A stretch of DNA of 64,000 nt from Candidatus Peregrinibacteria bacterium UBA1369 (GCA_002305925.1 DBRL01000010.1:200835-264834), one strand, 5' to 3'; shown: positions 15,162-25,490, counted from the first letter of the stretch. Notes: generated from the sequence alone by a model not told the origin. Program-made: numbers and translations.

Positions 15162-17636
15162 TTAGGATTCGATAATGCCGATTCTTCTAGTAATTTCCCG
15201 TTCTACGAATTCCCTGTCCCGGCCGAATTTAAGCCTGGAAAGCTGTTTAATGGCTTCTCCAACCTTTTTGTCTCCGCTTGTGTCGAGCCAGGGTAGCGGG
15301 ACGGAGATGGAAAATGGGATTGAGGGCTTGCCGTCGATGGATAACTTCATTACGCCCTTGAAGGCGTCAATATTGATCAGATCGTGATTGGTGAATACCG
15401 GGGCCATTTCTTTGGCCATGTATTCCGCGTCGGTGGCGCCAAGTTTGTAGCACATCATGGTGCCTACATTGCCGAAAACAGCGTCTTTGACCCGCGATTT
15501 CCCCTCCTCTCCCTCCAGCTGGGCAATGTACTGATGGGCCATGTTCAGCGAAAGACGGTACTTTCTGGCCTCGGAAAGAATGCTTTCGATGGAATCAGTG
15601 ATGTAATTTTGGAATTCGTCGATATACATAAAGAAATCCTGGCGTTCTTCCTTGGCGAAACGCTGACGGCGCAGCGCGGCCATTTGCAGCTTGGAAACGA
15701 TGATCAGACCGAGCAGCTTGGAGTTGATATCGCCCACCTCGCCCTTGGAGAGGTTCATCAGGAGGATTTTTTTGGTCTGCATCACATCGATGAAATCAAA
15801 GGCCGATTTGGTCTGACCAATGATGTTGCGCATCATTGAGTTGGTAATAAACTGACCGAATTTGGCGGCAAAATAGGGTATGATTTCCTGTTTCTCGCGG
15901 GCGCCGGTCTTGGCCATCTGATCGGTCCAAAACGATTTGACGACCGGATTTTTAACGTAAGTTACACGCTCGCGCTGGAAGTCATCGTCGGTAAAGAGGC
16001 GCACGATGTCGACTATCGTTCCCCCTTCCGGGTGGGACATCAGAGTCAGACAGCCATTACGGAAGTAATCCTGGATACGGGGGCCAAAGATTTCATTGCC
16101 GAATAGTTTGATCATGATATTCATGGCGTCCAGGGCCACCAGTTCTTTTTCATCGTCGGTATCGGCTTCCAGAAGGTTCAAGCCCATCGGGCGTGACTGG
16201 TCGGCCGGATTGAAATAGACCACATCATCGGCCCGGCTGCGGGGAATAAAGGGTAAATTGTCCTCGATCAGCGAACCGTGCGGGTCTACTATGGCCAAAC
16301 CTTCGCCGTTGCGCAAATCCTGGCGGACCATGATTGAAAAGATCGAGGATTTTCCCGTGCCGGTCTGGCCAATGACATAAAAATGACGAAAGCGGTCTTC
16401 CCTTTTCATTCTGATTTCGTTGGTGACGCCGCGGAAATGATTGTGTCCAAGCAGTATTCCCTCCTTGGGCAGGTTTTGCGGGGCGGGGGCTATTTTGTAA
16501 TTCTGCCAGTGGATGCCGGGAGTTTTGTTAAAACGGATATTGGGCAGGTGAAAGATAGAGGCCAGTTCCGGCGTGGAAAGAATGGCCGGGGCCCTTTTGA
16601 TCATTTGGCGCCAGGGATAATGGAACTTTCTCAGGATGTAATCCTCGACGATTTTCCGCTCAGGATATTTCTTGACGCTGCTGAAGGCGTTGGCCTCCTG
16701 CGAATCATACTGGGCGAAAGTACTGTAAATGTTGGTCAGGTTGGATTTGGCTTCGTGGATATCCTTGGAGGTGCAAACAATACGAATAATGGTCTCGAAG
16801 CCCTTGCCCGAATTTTTTTGTTCCAGATCCTTGACCTCCTCATCGGTGAGTGGCGTGGTGCGTCCGGGTGCTTCGGCTGATTTTTCTTTTTTATTGCCTG
16901 AAAAGAGAAAGCTGAAAAAAGCAGGGATCAGTTTGAGCGGATTGAGTTCAAGTTTTTTGCGTCCGGGTTTTTGGTTGACGATGTTTTTAGCCTCGTCACG
17001 TCCGGCTTTTTGCCAATGATCGACTGGACGGATCATGATTTGTATTACAGCTCCGTCCTCAAAGTTTAATTTGGAAAGTGCGTTGGTGATATTGTTGATT
17101 GGGTCAGAATTCAGACGCTGGTAGCTTTTGATTGGGTACATGAAATGTTTGGCCAGGGTCAGCTGCTTGGCGGCGACTTTGGAATCGGGTCGAAAAATAT
17201 TATATTCTTCCTGCTGCTCGACGTAAGCATTGGGAAAGAATCCGGTAATCTGTTTTTCAACCAGGGAGTGAAGGTGTGCCGGAACGGCCAGGTAAAAAAA
17301 GATCTGATCTTCCAGCACCACGTATTCCAATGACAGGAAGTCTTCTCCGGTGAATTTGTTTTGCCATTTCCCCGAATAGATGGAATGGAGCGAGTCGAAA
17401 AGTTGGGCCATCACACCAATGGCCTCCTTGAAGTCCTTGACGCCGCTGGCCTGTTCCAGATCCTGTTCCTCGCGGGTTTCTTTTTTGTCCATTTGCACAC
17501 GCAGAAAAACCATGCCCAGTGATCTTTTGAGGTTGCAGCGATAATTATACTGGTATTTGATCGAAAAATATGCCACAAGCAGGGCCAGAATCGCTCCGGT
17601 GAGAAAAAGCAGTGAATTGATTGTTTGTGCCAGCAT
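15162..17636 (-). CDS. TraG/VirB4-like type IV secretion ATPase, membrane-anchored (complete paralogue)
   Basis: An 824-residue protein. Residues about 5-25 form a membrane segment (INSLLFLTGAILALLVAYF). A long N-terminal domain with a FLSLEYVVLEDQIFFYLAVP core follows. The ATPase half has a P-loop GQTGTGKSS near residue 427, the IVDPHGSLIEDNLPFIP block, and Walker B FFMYIDEFQNYITDS near 670. The C-terminal part (MAHQYIAQLE..., LGATDAEYMAKEMAP) is typical of TraG/TraD-like coupling ATPases. It is a paralogue of the protein truncated at the left edge. Its ATG overlaps the aspS stop by one base, which suggests translational coupling. Paired ATPases like these are common in CPR genomes; the transported substrate is unknown. 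Confidence 0.88.
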   Translation of the reverse strand: MLAQTINSLLFLTGAILALLVAYFSIKYQYNYRCNLKRSLGMVFLRVQMDKKETREEQDLEQASGVKDFKEAIGVMAQLFDSLHSIYSGKWQNKFTGEDFLSLEYVVLEDQIFFYLAVPAHLHSLVEKQITGFFPNAYVEQQEEYNIFRPDSKVAAKQLTLAKHFMYPIKSYQRLNSDPINNITNALSKLNFEDGAVIQIMIRPVDHWQKAGRDEAKNIVNQKPGRKKLELNPLKLIPAFFSFLFSGNKKEKSAEAPGRTTPLTDEEVKDLEQKNSGKGFETIIRIVCTSKDIHEAKSNLTNIYSTFAQYDSQEANAFSSVKKYPERKIVEDYILRKFHYPWRQMIKRAPAILSTPELASIFHLPNIRFNKTPGIHWQNYKIAPAPQNLPKEGILLGHNHFRGVTNEIRMKREDRFRHFYVIGQTGTGKSSIFSIMVRQDLRNGEGLAIVDPHGSLIEDNLPFIPRSRADDVVYFNPADQSRPMGLNLLEADTDDEKELVALDAMNIMIKLFGNEIFGPRIQDYFRNGCLTLMSHPEGGTIVDIVRLFTDDDFQRERVTYVKNPVVKSFWTDQMAKTGAREKQEIIPYFAAKFGQFITNSMMRNIIGQTKSAFDFIDVMQTKKILLMNLSKGEVGDINSKLLGLIIVSKLQMAALRRQRFAKEERQDFFMYIDEFQNYITDSIESILSEARKYRLSLNMAHQYIAQLEGEEGKSRVKDAVFGNVGTMMCYKLGATDAEYMAKEMAPVFTNHDLINIDAFKGVMKLSIDGKPSIPFSISVPLPWLDTSGDKKVGEAIKQLSRLKFGRDREFVEREITRRIGIIES

Positions 17637-19405
17637 TAATTTGTTTGTTTGATTGCCAGTCCCAGCTCTTCAATGGTTTCCGCAGGGACGGACGAAGGTG
17701 CTCCAAGCATCAGATCCTTGGCCCGCGAGTCCTTTGGAAAAGCCATGACTTCGCGGATATTGGGCTCATCGCGGAAAATCATCAGCAGTCGTTCCACCCC
17801 GATGGCAAGACCACCGTGTGGGGGGGCTCCAAATTCGAAGGCCTCAAGCAGATGGCCAAAGCGATTTTGTGCATCTTCGGGGCTGATCCGCAATAGTTCA
17901 AAGATCCGGCTTTGCAGTTTTTGGTCATGGATACGGATGCTGCCACCACCCAGTTCATAACCATTCAGTATTATATCATAGGCTTTGGCAATTGTCTTTT
18001 CGGGATGCCGATCCAGATTTTCAAACTGGTCGTCGCGCGGGGCCGTAAAGGGGTGATGGGCGGCGGCTAGACTCCCGCTGATGGGGTCACTTTCAAAAAG
18101 CGGGAAATCGGTAACCCAGAGATAGGCCAGCTGGTCGCGATTACGCAAACCGAAGCGGTCGGCACAGGCCAGTCTGACCTGCCCCAGGGCATTGCAGACG
18201 GATTCGAAACCGCCGGCGCCAAAAAAGAGTATATCGCCCGGTTGCGCCGCAGAAATTCTGATTATTTCTTTCAATTCAGACTCGTTGAAATGTTTGACCA
18301 GGGAAGACTTCGGCCCCTCGGCCGTAATCTGAATATAGGCCAGTCCCTTCAAACCGTAAGTGCGAGCCAGCTCAGTGTATTGATCAATTTCCTTGCGGGT
18401 CAGCTCCAGCCCGCCCTGAACCCGGAGGCACTTGACAACCCCTCCCTGGGCGACGGCATCGCGGAAGACGCTAAAGCCTGTCTCTCCTGCCATTGTGGAC
18501 AAATCAACTATTTTCATCTCGAAGCGGATGTCAGGCTTGTCGGAGCCATAGCTTTCCATGGCCTCCTGCCAGGTGATACGTGGAAACGGTTTACTGAGAA
18601 TTTTTTTACCTGGGACGAGTTGTTCGGTTATCTTCAGCAGCATTTTCTCGGTTAGGGACATCACATCCTGCTCGTCAATAAAGGACATTTCCAGATCCAG
18701 TTGAGTGAATTCGGGCTGCCGGTCACCGCGCAGGTCTTCGTCACGAAAGCAGCGTGCAAGCTGAAAATATCGGTCAAATCCCGCGACCATCAACAACTGT
18801 TTTAACTGTTGCGGCGACTGGGGCAGAACAAAAAAATTACCTGGATAAATTCTGGATGGGACCAGATACTCCCGACTGCCCTCGGGGGTACCCTTGATCA
18901 GTATCGGCGTTTCTATCTCCAAAAAATTTTCAGCGTCTAGCAGGTCGCGCATCATTTTGACGACGCGGTGCCGTTCGATAATATTGTCGCGCATTCTTTG
19001 GCGACGGAGGTCGAGGTAGCGGTATTTGAGACGGATCTCTTCATTGACATAGCCATCCTGGTCTATTTCAAAAGGTGTGGTTCGAGCGCGGTTCAGGATG
19101 GTGAAGTCCGTAATCAGCACTTCAATTTCTCCGGTGTCCATATTGGGGTTGGCCTGTCCTTCCGGCCTGCTGCGGACCAGGCCTGTAATTGCCACCACGT
19201 ATTCATGTCTAACTTCATTGGCGGTTTGATGGGCATTCGGGTACTTTTCCGGATCAGTGACAATTTGCGTCAGGCCATACCGGTCACGCAGATCGATGAA
19301 AACCACGCCGCCGTGATCCCTGCGGCGATGTACCCAGCCGCAAAGGCTGACCGTCTGACCTATTTCTGTGGCTCTCAACTGATTGTTGTGATGCGTTCTT
19401 TTCAT
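17636..19405 (-). CDS. aspS: Aspartyl-tRNA synthetase
   Basis: A class II synthetase of 589 residues from the ATG at 19405 (MKRTHHNNQ). An OB-fold anticodon domain (SLCGWVHRRRDHGGVVFIDLRDR) is followed by the catalytic core: motif 2 FRDEDLRGDRQPEFTQLDLE, the bacterial insertion domain, and AHHPFTAPRDDQ. Motif 3 is near the C-terminus (GLAIGVERLLMIF). The frame extends to a GTG at 19423, but a -10 box at 19427-19432 places the probable transcription start at or after that codon, so the ATG is preferred. It lies between dnaE and the TraG-like ATPase in a minus-strand series. Discriminating and non-discriminating AspRS were not distinguished. Confidence 0.95.
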   Translation of the reverse strand: MKRTHHNNQLRATEIGQTVSLCGWVHRRRDHGGVVFIDLRDRYGLTQIVTDPEKYPNAHQTANEVRHEYVVAITGLVRSRPEGQANPNMDTGEIEVLITDFTILNRARTTPFEIDQDGYVNEEIRLKYRYLDLRRQRMRDNIIERHRVVKMMRDLLDAENFLEIETPILIKGTPEGSREYLVPSRIYPGNFFVLPQSPQQLKQLLMVAGFDRYFQLARCFRDEDLRGDRQPEFTQLDLEMSFIDEQDVMSLTEKMLLKITEQLVPGKKILSKPFPRITWQEAMESYGSDKPDIRFEMKIVDLSTMAGETGFSVFRDAVAQGGVVKCLRVQGGLELTRKEIDQYTELARTYGLKGLAYIQITAEGPKSSLVKHFNESELKEIIRISAAQPGDILFFGAGGFESVCNALGQVRLACADRFGLRNRDQLAYLWVTDFPLFESDPISGSLAAAHHPFTAPRDDQFENLDRHPEKTIAKAYDIILNGYELGGGSIRIHDQKLQSRIFELLRISPEDAQNRFGHLLEAFEFGAPPHGGLAIGVERLLMIFRDEPNIREVMAFPKDSRAKDLMLGAPSSVPAETIEELGLAIKQTN

Positions 19406-19426
19406 AAATTTTGTTTGTTCCACGGA

Positions 19427-19432
19427 ATTATA
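19427..19432 (-). promoter_or_regulatory. -10 box upstream of aspS
   Basis: TATAAT on the minus strand in the short gap between dnaE and aspS. It indicates that aspS can be transcribed separately from dnaE and helps choose the start at 19405. Confidence 0.45.
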
Positions 19433-19446
19433 ATGTCATTTTATAT

Positions 19447-22400
19447 TTATCCAAGAAGTTTTTCGACTTTCATCAGCAATTCTTCCCCACCGGAGATGTG
19501 CAGTCCGGTTTTGACGTTGACCGTCTGGCCGTCCTTGTTGACCAAAAGAACTACGGGCAGAGTGCCGGCATCACCGGAAAGTAATTGTTTTAATTGCTGC
19601 AGCGACCGGTCGCTGATCTGGGCAGGCAACCGGATGGTGACGCTATCTGAAGTTACGAGGATATGACGAAATTTTTTAGGTGATTTTTCAACTTCCTTTT
19701 GACTGCTGACCGAAAGCGGACTGGCCAGTTTCTCGAAATTTATGGAGGGAGTTTTTTTCAGCGACTTCTCCGCTGGATCATAAATTCCGGAAGTCTGTGC
19801 GTTTTTGATCATTGTTTCCAGTGACATGCCCTTCATCTCCAGGACGGAAAGTTGTAGCTCGTTGCGTCTGAATTCCAGCTTCCCCAAGACCGTAAAAATC
19901 TGGTCTTCCCGTATTTTGAATTTCAATTCGGCATAGGTTCGGGGGAAAATCACCAGGGACAGTTTGCCCGTAGGATCCTCCAGTTCGGCATAGGCCATGG
20001 CTGTGCCCGATTTGGTGATAATGGTTCGAATTGAGGTGAGCATACCGGCGAAACGGTGTTTTTTGCCAATATCCCGCTCGGTCAGGTCGCCGACAAATTT
20101 GGCTTTGCCACGCAGATAGGCACCAAGTCCCTTCAATGGCGTCGATGATACAAACAGTCCGAGATATTCTTTTTCCTTTTTCAATTTTTCCATCACTCCG
20201 AGTGGAGCAAATGGTTTTAATTCCAAAGTTCCAAGCAGTTCGCCCTCGTCATCCGCAAACAGTCCGGTCTGTCGATGGTCGGCTTGGCGGGCCTTTTCCT
20301 GATGTCGCGCGAATTCGGTGATCCTTTCATAATTTTCAGCGATCGTTCTTCGGTCGCCGAATTGATCCAGAGCGCCTGAATAGGCCAGACACTCAATAGT
20401 TTTCTTGTTGACCAATTTGGAGGGGATTCTGGAGATCAGGTTTTCCAGTGAGCTGAACGGCCCATCCTGACTGCGTGACTCAATTATTAAATTGACCGCC
20501 CCCTCCCCCAACCCCTTGATAGCGGCGAGACCAAAGCGTATTCGCCCTTCCTTCTCCACGGAGAAGGCCGTTTCGGATTCATTGATTGATGGAGGCAGCA
20601 CCTCGATGCCCATCTGGTCGCAATCGGCCATCTCCTGAATGATTTTGTCGGTATTGTCACTGTCAGACGTGAGCAGGGCAGCCATCAGCTCGGTGGAATA
20701 ATGAGCCTTCAAATAGGAGGTACGGTAGGAAATCATGGCGTAGCAAGCTGCATGTGCTTTGTTGAAGCCATATCCGGCAAAGGGTTCGACTACCTTTTCA
20801 AAAATATTGCGGGCATGTTCCTGGCTGTGGCCGCACTTGATGGCTCCCTGGATAAACTTGTCCTTTTGTTCGGCGAGAGCTTTGGGGTCCTTTTTACCCA
20901 CGGCGCGGCGCAAAATATCGGCTTGTCCCAGGCTGAAGCCGGCGAAATGCCGGGCAATCAGCAGGATCTGTTCCTGATAGATGGCGATGCCGTTGGTTTC
21001 CTTGAGAATATCCTCGAATGATGGGTCAAGATATTTGATCGTTTCAGGCTTGTGTTTCCCCTCGATATATGAGGGAATCCATTCGAGCGGGCCGGGGCGG
21101 TAGAGTGAGATCATGGCCACAATATCCTCAAAGCGGGTGGGTTTAAGCTCCCGTATGTAGCGACGCATACCCGACGATTCCAGCTGAAAGACTCCGGTGG
21201 TGTCGCCTCTCTGCAGGAGTTGAAAGGTTTTCTCATCGTTGAGGGGCAGCCGGCTGATGTCAATTTTCTTGCCAGTGCGTTTTTCAATCAGTTCAATGGC
21301 CTTTTCAATGATGGTCAGGTTTTTCAGCCCCAGAAAGTCCATTTTCAGCAGCCCGATTTCCTCCAAATATTTCATCGAATACTGCGTGACAATACCGTCA
21401 CTTCCGTCAGTGGCTTTTTGCAGCGGCGTGAAGTTTACCAAGGGGCGATCAGCGATAATCACCGCACAGGCATGTGTACCCGCGTGGCGGACGGTCCCTT
21501 CTAATTGGATTGCATTATCGAGCAGAGCGGCTGCGCGGGGATCGCTTTTGTAAATTTCACTGAGGGCTGGGTCTTTCTCCACGGAGACCTGCAGGGGGGC
21601 GTGTTTGCCGAGTACCGGTTGGGGCACGGCCTTGGCAATCCGGTCTACTTCCGAATAAGGGTACCCCATACCCCGTCCGACGTCACGTACGGCGGCTTTG
21701 GCGGACATGGTTCCATAGGTAATCACCTGTGAGACGCAATCCTTGCCATATTTGTTGATGGTATAGGCCAAAACTTCATGGCGACGATGGTCGGCAAAAT
21801 CGATATCGATATCGGGCATGGAGACACGATCCGGATTAAGAAAACGCTCGAAGACAAGTCCATGTTCCAGCGGGTCCAGCTCGGTTATTTTAAGTGTGTA
21901 GGCAATAATAGCTCCGGCGGCCGATCCGCGACCAGGCCCGACAACTATGCCATTGGATTTGGCATAGTTGATAAAATCCCAGACAATCAGGAAGTAGTCG
22001 TTGAAACCCATTTTGTCCACAATATCCAGCTCATAGTTGAGCTGTTTCAGCGCTTTTTCCCGCTGTTCCTGTGGATACAGCTCGTCGAGCCCATTCAGGC
22101 AGAGCAGTCTCAAATATTCTTTTGAGGTTTCACCCTTGGGAGTTTGGAAGACGGGTATGAGAGACTGGCCAAATTCGATTTCCACTGTGCATTTCTCGGC
22201 TATGGCGGCGGTATTGTTTACAGCCTCGGGCAGGTCGGCAAAAAGATTTTCCATCTCCTCGCCCGGAACAAATGAATAATCACCAGGGTAGCGGGGACGT
22301 TTTTCGTCCAATAAATTGGTCTGGTTGCCGATACAAAGCAAAATGTCCTGCGCGTTGGCGTCGGATGGTCTGGGGTAGTGCGGGCTGTGTGTGGCCACTA

Positions 22401-22998
22401 GAGGGATTGATAGTTTTTGTCCCAGTGCGATCAGAGACGGTTCAATTTGGTTGTATTCTGGAATTTGGCTGTGGCGCTGAATTTCCAGAAAGTAATTTTC
22501 TCTGAACAATTTTTTGTACTGTAGGGCCAATTCTTCAGCGCCCTCCAGATCGCCGGACAGCAGCAGCCGCGAAAGTTGACCATCTTTGCTGCCGCTCATT
22601 ACGATCAGTCCGGAAGAATGCTTTTTGAGAAGTTCGAAATCGATGCGAGGTTTGTCCAGATACCCCTCCAGCGAGGCCAGTGAGCTGAGCCAAAGCAGGT
22701 TGTGGTAGCCTTCGTTATTGTGGGCGAGTACGGTCAGACGACAGGTTTGAGCGGCACTTTCCGGAGTTTTTTCAAAGCGGGAATCGGGTGCTAGGTAAAA
22801 TTCACAACCAAGAACTGGCTTGATACCTGCGTCCTTGGCTGCTTTATAAAATTCCACCAGACCGTACAAGTAGGCGTTGTCAGTCAGCCCGACGGCATGG
22901 AACCCCAGCTCCTTAGCCTTTTTCACAATATCCTTGGGCGAACCGAGCGCGTCCAGCATGCTGTAATGGGAATGCGTATTGAGATGGACGAATTTCAT
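19447..22998 (-). CDS. dnaE: DNA polymerase III alpha subunit (DnaE type)
   Basis: An 1183-residue replicative polymerase. It starts with the PHP domain (FVHLNTHSHYSMLDALGSPKDIV). The polymerase core carries the catalytic aspartates in PDIDIDFADHRR, and the GPGRGSAAGA and AGTHACAVIIA blocks are present. A helix-hairpin-helix, an OB domain (FAGMLTSIRTIITKSGTAMAYAELED) and a C-terminal domain follow. It is close to the usual DnaE1 length. tsaE lies 20 bp upstream, so the two probably share a transcript. Confidence 0.97.
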   Translation of the reverse strand: MKFVHLNTHSHYSMLDALGSPKDIVKKAKELGFHAVGLTDNAYLYGLVEFYKAAKDAGIKPVLGCEFYLAPDSRFEKTPESAAQTCRLTVLAHNNEGYHNLLWLSSLASLEGYLDKPRIDFELLKKHSSGLIVMSGSKDGQLSRLLLSGDLEGAEELALQYKKLFRENYFLEIQRHSQIPEYNQIEPSLIALGQKLSIPLVATHSPHYPRPSDANAQDILLCIGNQTNLLDEKRPRYPGDYSFVPGEEMENLFADLPEAVNNTAAIAEKCTVEIEFGQSLIPVFQTPKGETSKEYLRLLCLNGLDELYPQEQREKALKQLNYELDIVDKMGFNDYFLIVWDFINYAKSNGIVVGPGRGSAAGAIIAYTLKITELDPLEHGLVFERFLNPDRVSMPDIDIDFADHRRHEVLAYTINKYGKDCVSQVITYGTMSAKAAVRDVGRGMGYPYSEVDRIAKAVPQPVLGKHAPLQVSVEKDPALSEIYKSDPRAAALLDNAIQLEGTVRHAGTHACAVIIADRPLVNFTPLQKATDGSDGIVTQYSMKYLEEIGLLKMDFLGLKNLTIIEKAIELIEKRTGKKIDISRLPLNDEKTFQLLQRGDTTGVFQLESSGMRRYIRELKPTRFEDIVAMISLYRPGPLEWIPSYIEGKHKPETIKYLDPSFEDILKETNGIAIYQEQILLIARHFAGFSLGQADILRRAVGKKDPKALAEQKDKFIQGAIKCGHSQEHARNIFEKVVEPFAGYGFNKAHAACYAMISYRTSYLKAHYSTELMAALLTSDSDNTDKIIQEMADCDQMGIEVLPPSINESETAFSVEKEGRIRFGLAAIKGLGEGAVNLIIESRSQDGPFSSLENLISRIPSKLVNKKTIECLAYSGALDQFGDRRTIAENYERITEFARHQEKARQADHRQTGLFADDEGELLGTLELKPFAPLGVMEKLKKEKEYLGLFVSSTPLKGLGAYLRGKAKFVGDLTERDIGKKHRFAGMLTSIRTIITKSGTAMAYAELEDPTGKLSLVIFPRTYAELKFKIREDQIFTVLGKLEFRRNELQLSVLEMKGMSLETMIKNAQTSGIYDPAEKSLKKTPSINFEKLASPLSVSSQKEVEKSPKKFRHILVTSDSVTIRLPAQISDRSLQQLKQLLSGDAGTLPVVLLVNKDGQTVNVKTGLHISGGEELLMKVEKLLG

Positions 22999-23018
22999 TG
23001 GGTAAGGTGGGATGGTCT

Positions 23019-23459
23019 TTAATTAACACAAATACGGAACTTTCTAAAGTCTTTGCCATCGTGTTCAATATTGACGGAAATCAGACGATCGGCCAGTGAA
23101 GAAAGCTCGGATAGCCGTATTTTTTCCGGCCACTCAACCAGCAGCACCGCTCGATCTCCCGACAATAGTTCCTTCATTTCCTCAAGCAAAAAGTAATCAT
23201 GGTTGTCCAGCCGGTATAAATCCAGATGGAAAAAATCGAATCGCCCCACGTGGTAGGTGTTGAGCAGGCTGAATGTCGGACTTTTGACACGGCGCGCAGC
23301 GTAACCGAAATGCCGCGCCAGCTGCTTGACCAGCGCGGTTTTGCCACTACCCAGCGGGCCCTGGAGCAACACTAAAGTGTGCGGTTTCATTTGGCCGGCC
23401 AGCCATTTACTGATTATGCCCAATTGTGACAGTTTTTCAGCGGTAAAGTCTTTTTGCAT
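23019..23459 (-). CDS. tsaE: tRNA t6A biosynthesis ATPase TsaE
   Basis: A 146-residue P-loop ATPase (GPLGSGKTALVKQL at about residues 33-46) with the TsaE-specific SPTFSLLNTY and FFHLDLYRL motifs. With TsaB, TsaC and TsaD it makes threonylcarbamoyladenosine at position 37 of ANN-reading tRNAs; the other Tsa genes are not in this window. It is the first gene of the tsaE-dnaE series and divergent from the M23-SLH gene. Confidence 0.94.
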   Translation of the reverse strand: MQKDFTAEKLSQLGIISKWLAGQMKPHTLVLLQGPLGSGKTALVKQLARHFGYAARRVKSPTFSLLNTYHVGRFDFFHLDLYRLDNHDYFLLEEMKELLSGDRAVLLVEWPEKIRLSELSSLADRLISVNIEHDGKDFRKFRICVN

Positions 23460-23487
23460 GGCGGGGTTTGAAGAAAACGGCCAATTT

Positions 23488-23496
23488 TGCTATAAT
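23488..23496 (+). promoter_or_regulatory. Extended -10 promoter for the M23-SLH gene
   Basis: TGCTATAAT, 33 bp before the ATG at 23529. The implied transcription start near 23503 supports that ATG over the TTG at 23508. Confidence 0.6.
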
Positions 23497-23528
23497 TTAA
23501 AGAACATTTGTCCAAAACAAAAACAAAA

Positions 23529-25490
23529 ATGAAAATTCTGCGAAAATTTCTGCTGAAAAACGGGCGACAAATCGGTGTTATCATCGCCGCATTTCTCGTC
23601 ACTGGGCTAATGATGAATTCTTCATTGATCGAATACCAGGCCAATCTGCTCACCGGCGTAAAATCCGACCCATTTGACGGGACGGTCTATCCGGTGAAAC
23701 GCGTGCCCAGCTGGGTGGATTTGACCAGCGCAGAATGGAAATTGCCCTATGACCAGATTCCCCAGAACAAGTTTATCGATTTGCCGGCATATGTTCCATC
23801 TCAGTTGACCATACCAATGTCCTCACTGAATTTCTCAAACGCCGGTGACAAGGCCATTCGAAACGCGCAAGTAACATTCAGTACACCATATATGGGCAAT
23901 TACCGCCTTGATGGTCAGGAATATGCGGGCAGCCACTTGGCTGTGGACATAAAAATCCCATCCGGCACGCCCATCTATGCAGTTGCCAACGGCATTGTGA
24001 TCAAGGCTGCCAATCAGTCCAGCGGTTTCGGCCAGCATGTAGTCTTGCGCCACGACGACGTTCCGGCAGCAGGGAACCCATCTACTAAAACAACCTATTT
24101 TTCCGGCTATGCACATTTGTCCAGTTTTTCAGTCAGTGAGGGGCAAAAAGTGACAAAAGGTCAACTGCTCGGATACAGCGGCAATACCGGCACGGCCACA
24201 ACTCCGCATTTACACTTCCAAATCGACAACGACCAGGCTCCCTGGCATCCCTACTGGCCTTTTACCTCCAAGGAAGCTTCCGATGCCGGTCTGGACTTCT
24301 GGAGCGCAATCAACGCAGGTCTGGGGAAAGATAAAGCATTGCAAACCACGATCAACCCCATGCCATATCTGCAACAACATCTCACTGGTACAGTAACAAC
24401 CTATACGGCAGTCCCCGTAACACAGTCCTCTGCCTCAGACACAACTCCCCCTGCCACAACAGCCATCGTCAGTCCATCTACTGAAACAGAGACTGGAATT
24501 GATCAGATCCCTCCGGCCACCGTACAGTCCGATCCGGTAAATCTATCGGGACAGCCTTCAGTAGTTATTTCTCCCGCCGTACCTGCCCTGGCCGACATCG
24601 AAATTCTCCATCCCGCCTCTTTCAAGACCGGTTCGCCGGTACTGTTCAAAGTTTTGGCTCTTGATAGCCAGGGCGCTGTGATCAACTCCTACAATCCGAC
24701 TGAGGAGTGGTATATCAAGCTTGAGAACGGCAGCGGAAATCTGTCCACCACCTATCTTGGGAAAACTGATTTCAAAAACGGTGTGGCAGAATTCAGCTTA
24801 ACTCCAACGGCCGAATACGGTCTGAGGGTGAGCGTCACAACAGGTCAACTGAGTAAATTTTCGGATATTCTTCAGCCCGCCAGTTTTACTGACGTGGCTG
24901 AGCAGCACGAAAATTTTGTGGCAATCAATTTCCTGAAAAACAATGAAATCATACGTGGCTATCCCGACGGTTCTTTTAAGCCGGAAAACCCCGTGTCCAG
25001 GGTTGAAGCCCTGAAGTTTATTTATGAAGGACTGAACAAGGAAGTCAAACCAACGGCGGTTCTGGAATTTGCCGATACCGATTCCAAGGCCTGGTATGCC
25101 CGCTATATTGCGGCGGCTCAGAAGGAAAAGGTGGTGCAGGGCTATTCCGGGAACCTATTTAAGCCTGCTAACCCGGTTACCAGGGCCGAATTTGTCAAAA
25201 TGCTGGTCCAGGCTGCAGGGTTTAACGGAGGGAACTATGTCCCACTAAAGCCAAATTACAACGATGTAGAGAAAAACGCCTGGTATTACGGATATATCGG
25301 CCTGGCCAAAGACAAAAATCTGATCGATACCAGCAGCAATCTTTTCGGCCCCAATGAGCCAATGTCTCGAGGTGAGGTGGCTGAAATACTCTATAAAACC
25401 ATCTTACTTCAGGTCAGCGGCGGCAGAAGTTTTGACGGCGGCCTGGTTGTCAGCGCGGAGGATCTGGCGGATTATTTCCGCAAGGTTTGA
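23529..25490 (+). CDS. M23 (LytM-type) peptidase with three SLH domains
   Basis: A 653-residue surface protein from the ATG at 23529. A membrane anchor (about residues 14-30, IGVIIAAFLVTGLMM) is followed by an M23 domain (about 115-250) with the zinc-site motifs HLAVDIK and HLHFQID, plus the third His in GYAHLSS. A Thr/Pro/Ser-rich linker leads to an Ig-like region. Three SLH repeats come last: FTDVAEQHENFVAINFL, FADTDSKAWYARYIAAA and YNDVEKNAWYYGYIGLA. M23 enzymes cut peptide cross-bridges of peptidoglycan. SLH domains bind pyruvylated wall polymers, which fits the CsaB-type gene at 47170. It probably remodels the wall while attached to it. Confidence 0.93.
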   Translation: MKILRKFLLKNGRQIGVIIAAFLVTGLMMNSSLIEYQANLLTGVKSDPFDGTVYPVKRVPSWVDLTSAEWKLPYDQIPQNKFIDLPAYVPSQLTIPMSSLNFSNAGDKAIRNAQVTFSTPYMGNYRLDGQEYAGSHLAVDIKIPSGTPIYAVANGIVIKAANQSSGFGQHVVLRHDDVPAAGNPSTKTTYFSGYAHLSSFSVSEGQKVTKGQLLGYSGNTGTATTPHLHFQIDNDQAPWHPYWPFTSKEASDAGLDFWSAINAGLGKDKALQTTINPMPYLQQHLTGTVTTYTAVPVTQSSASDTTPPATTAIVSPSTETETGIDQIPPATVQSDPVNLSGQPSVVISPAVPALADIEILHPASFKTGSPVLFKVLALDSQGAVINSYNPTEEWYIKLENGSGNLSTTYLGKTDFKNGVAEFSLTPTAEYGLRVSVTTGQLSKFSDILQPASFTDVAEQHENFVAINFLKNNEIIRGYPDGSFKPENPVSRVEALKFIYEGLNKEVKPTAVLEFADTDSKAWYARYIAAAQKEKVVQGYSGNLFKPANPVTRAEFVKMLVQAAGFNGGNYVPLKPNYNDVEKNAWYYGYIGLAKDKNLIDTSSNLFGPNEPMSRGEVAEILYKTILLQVSGGRSFDGGLVVSAEDLADYFRKV

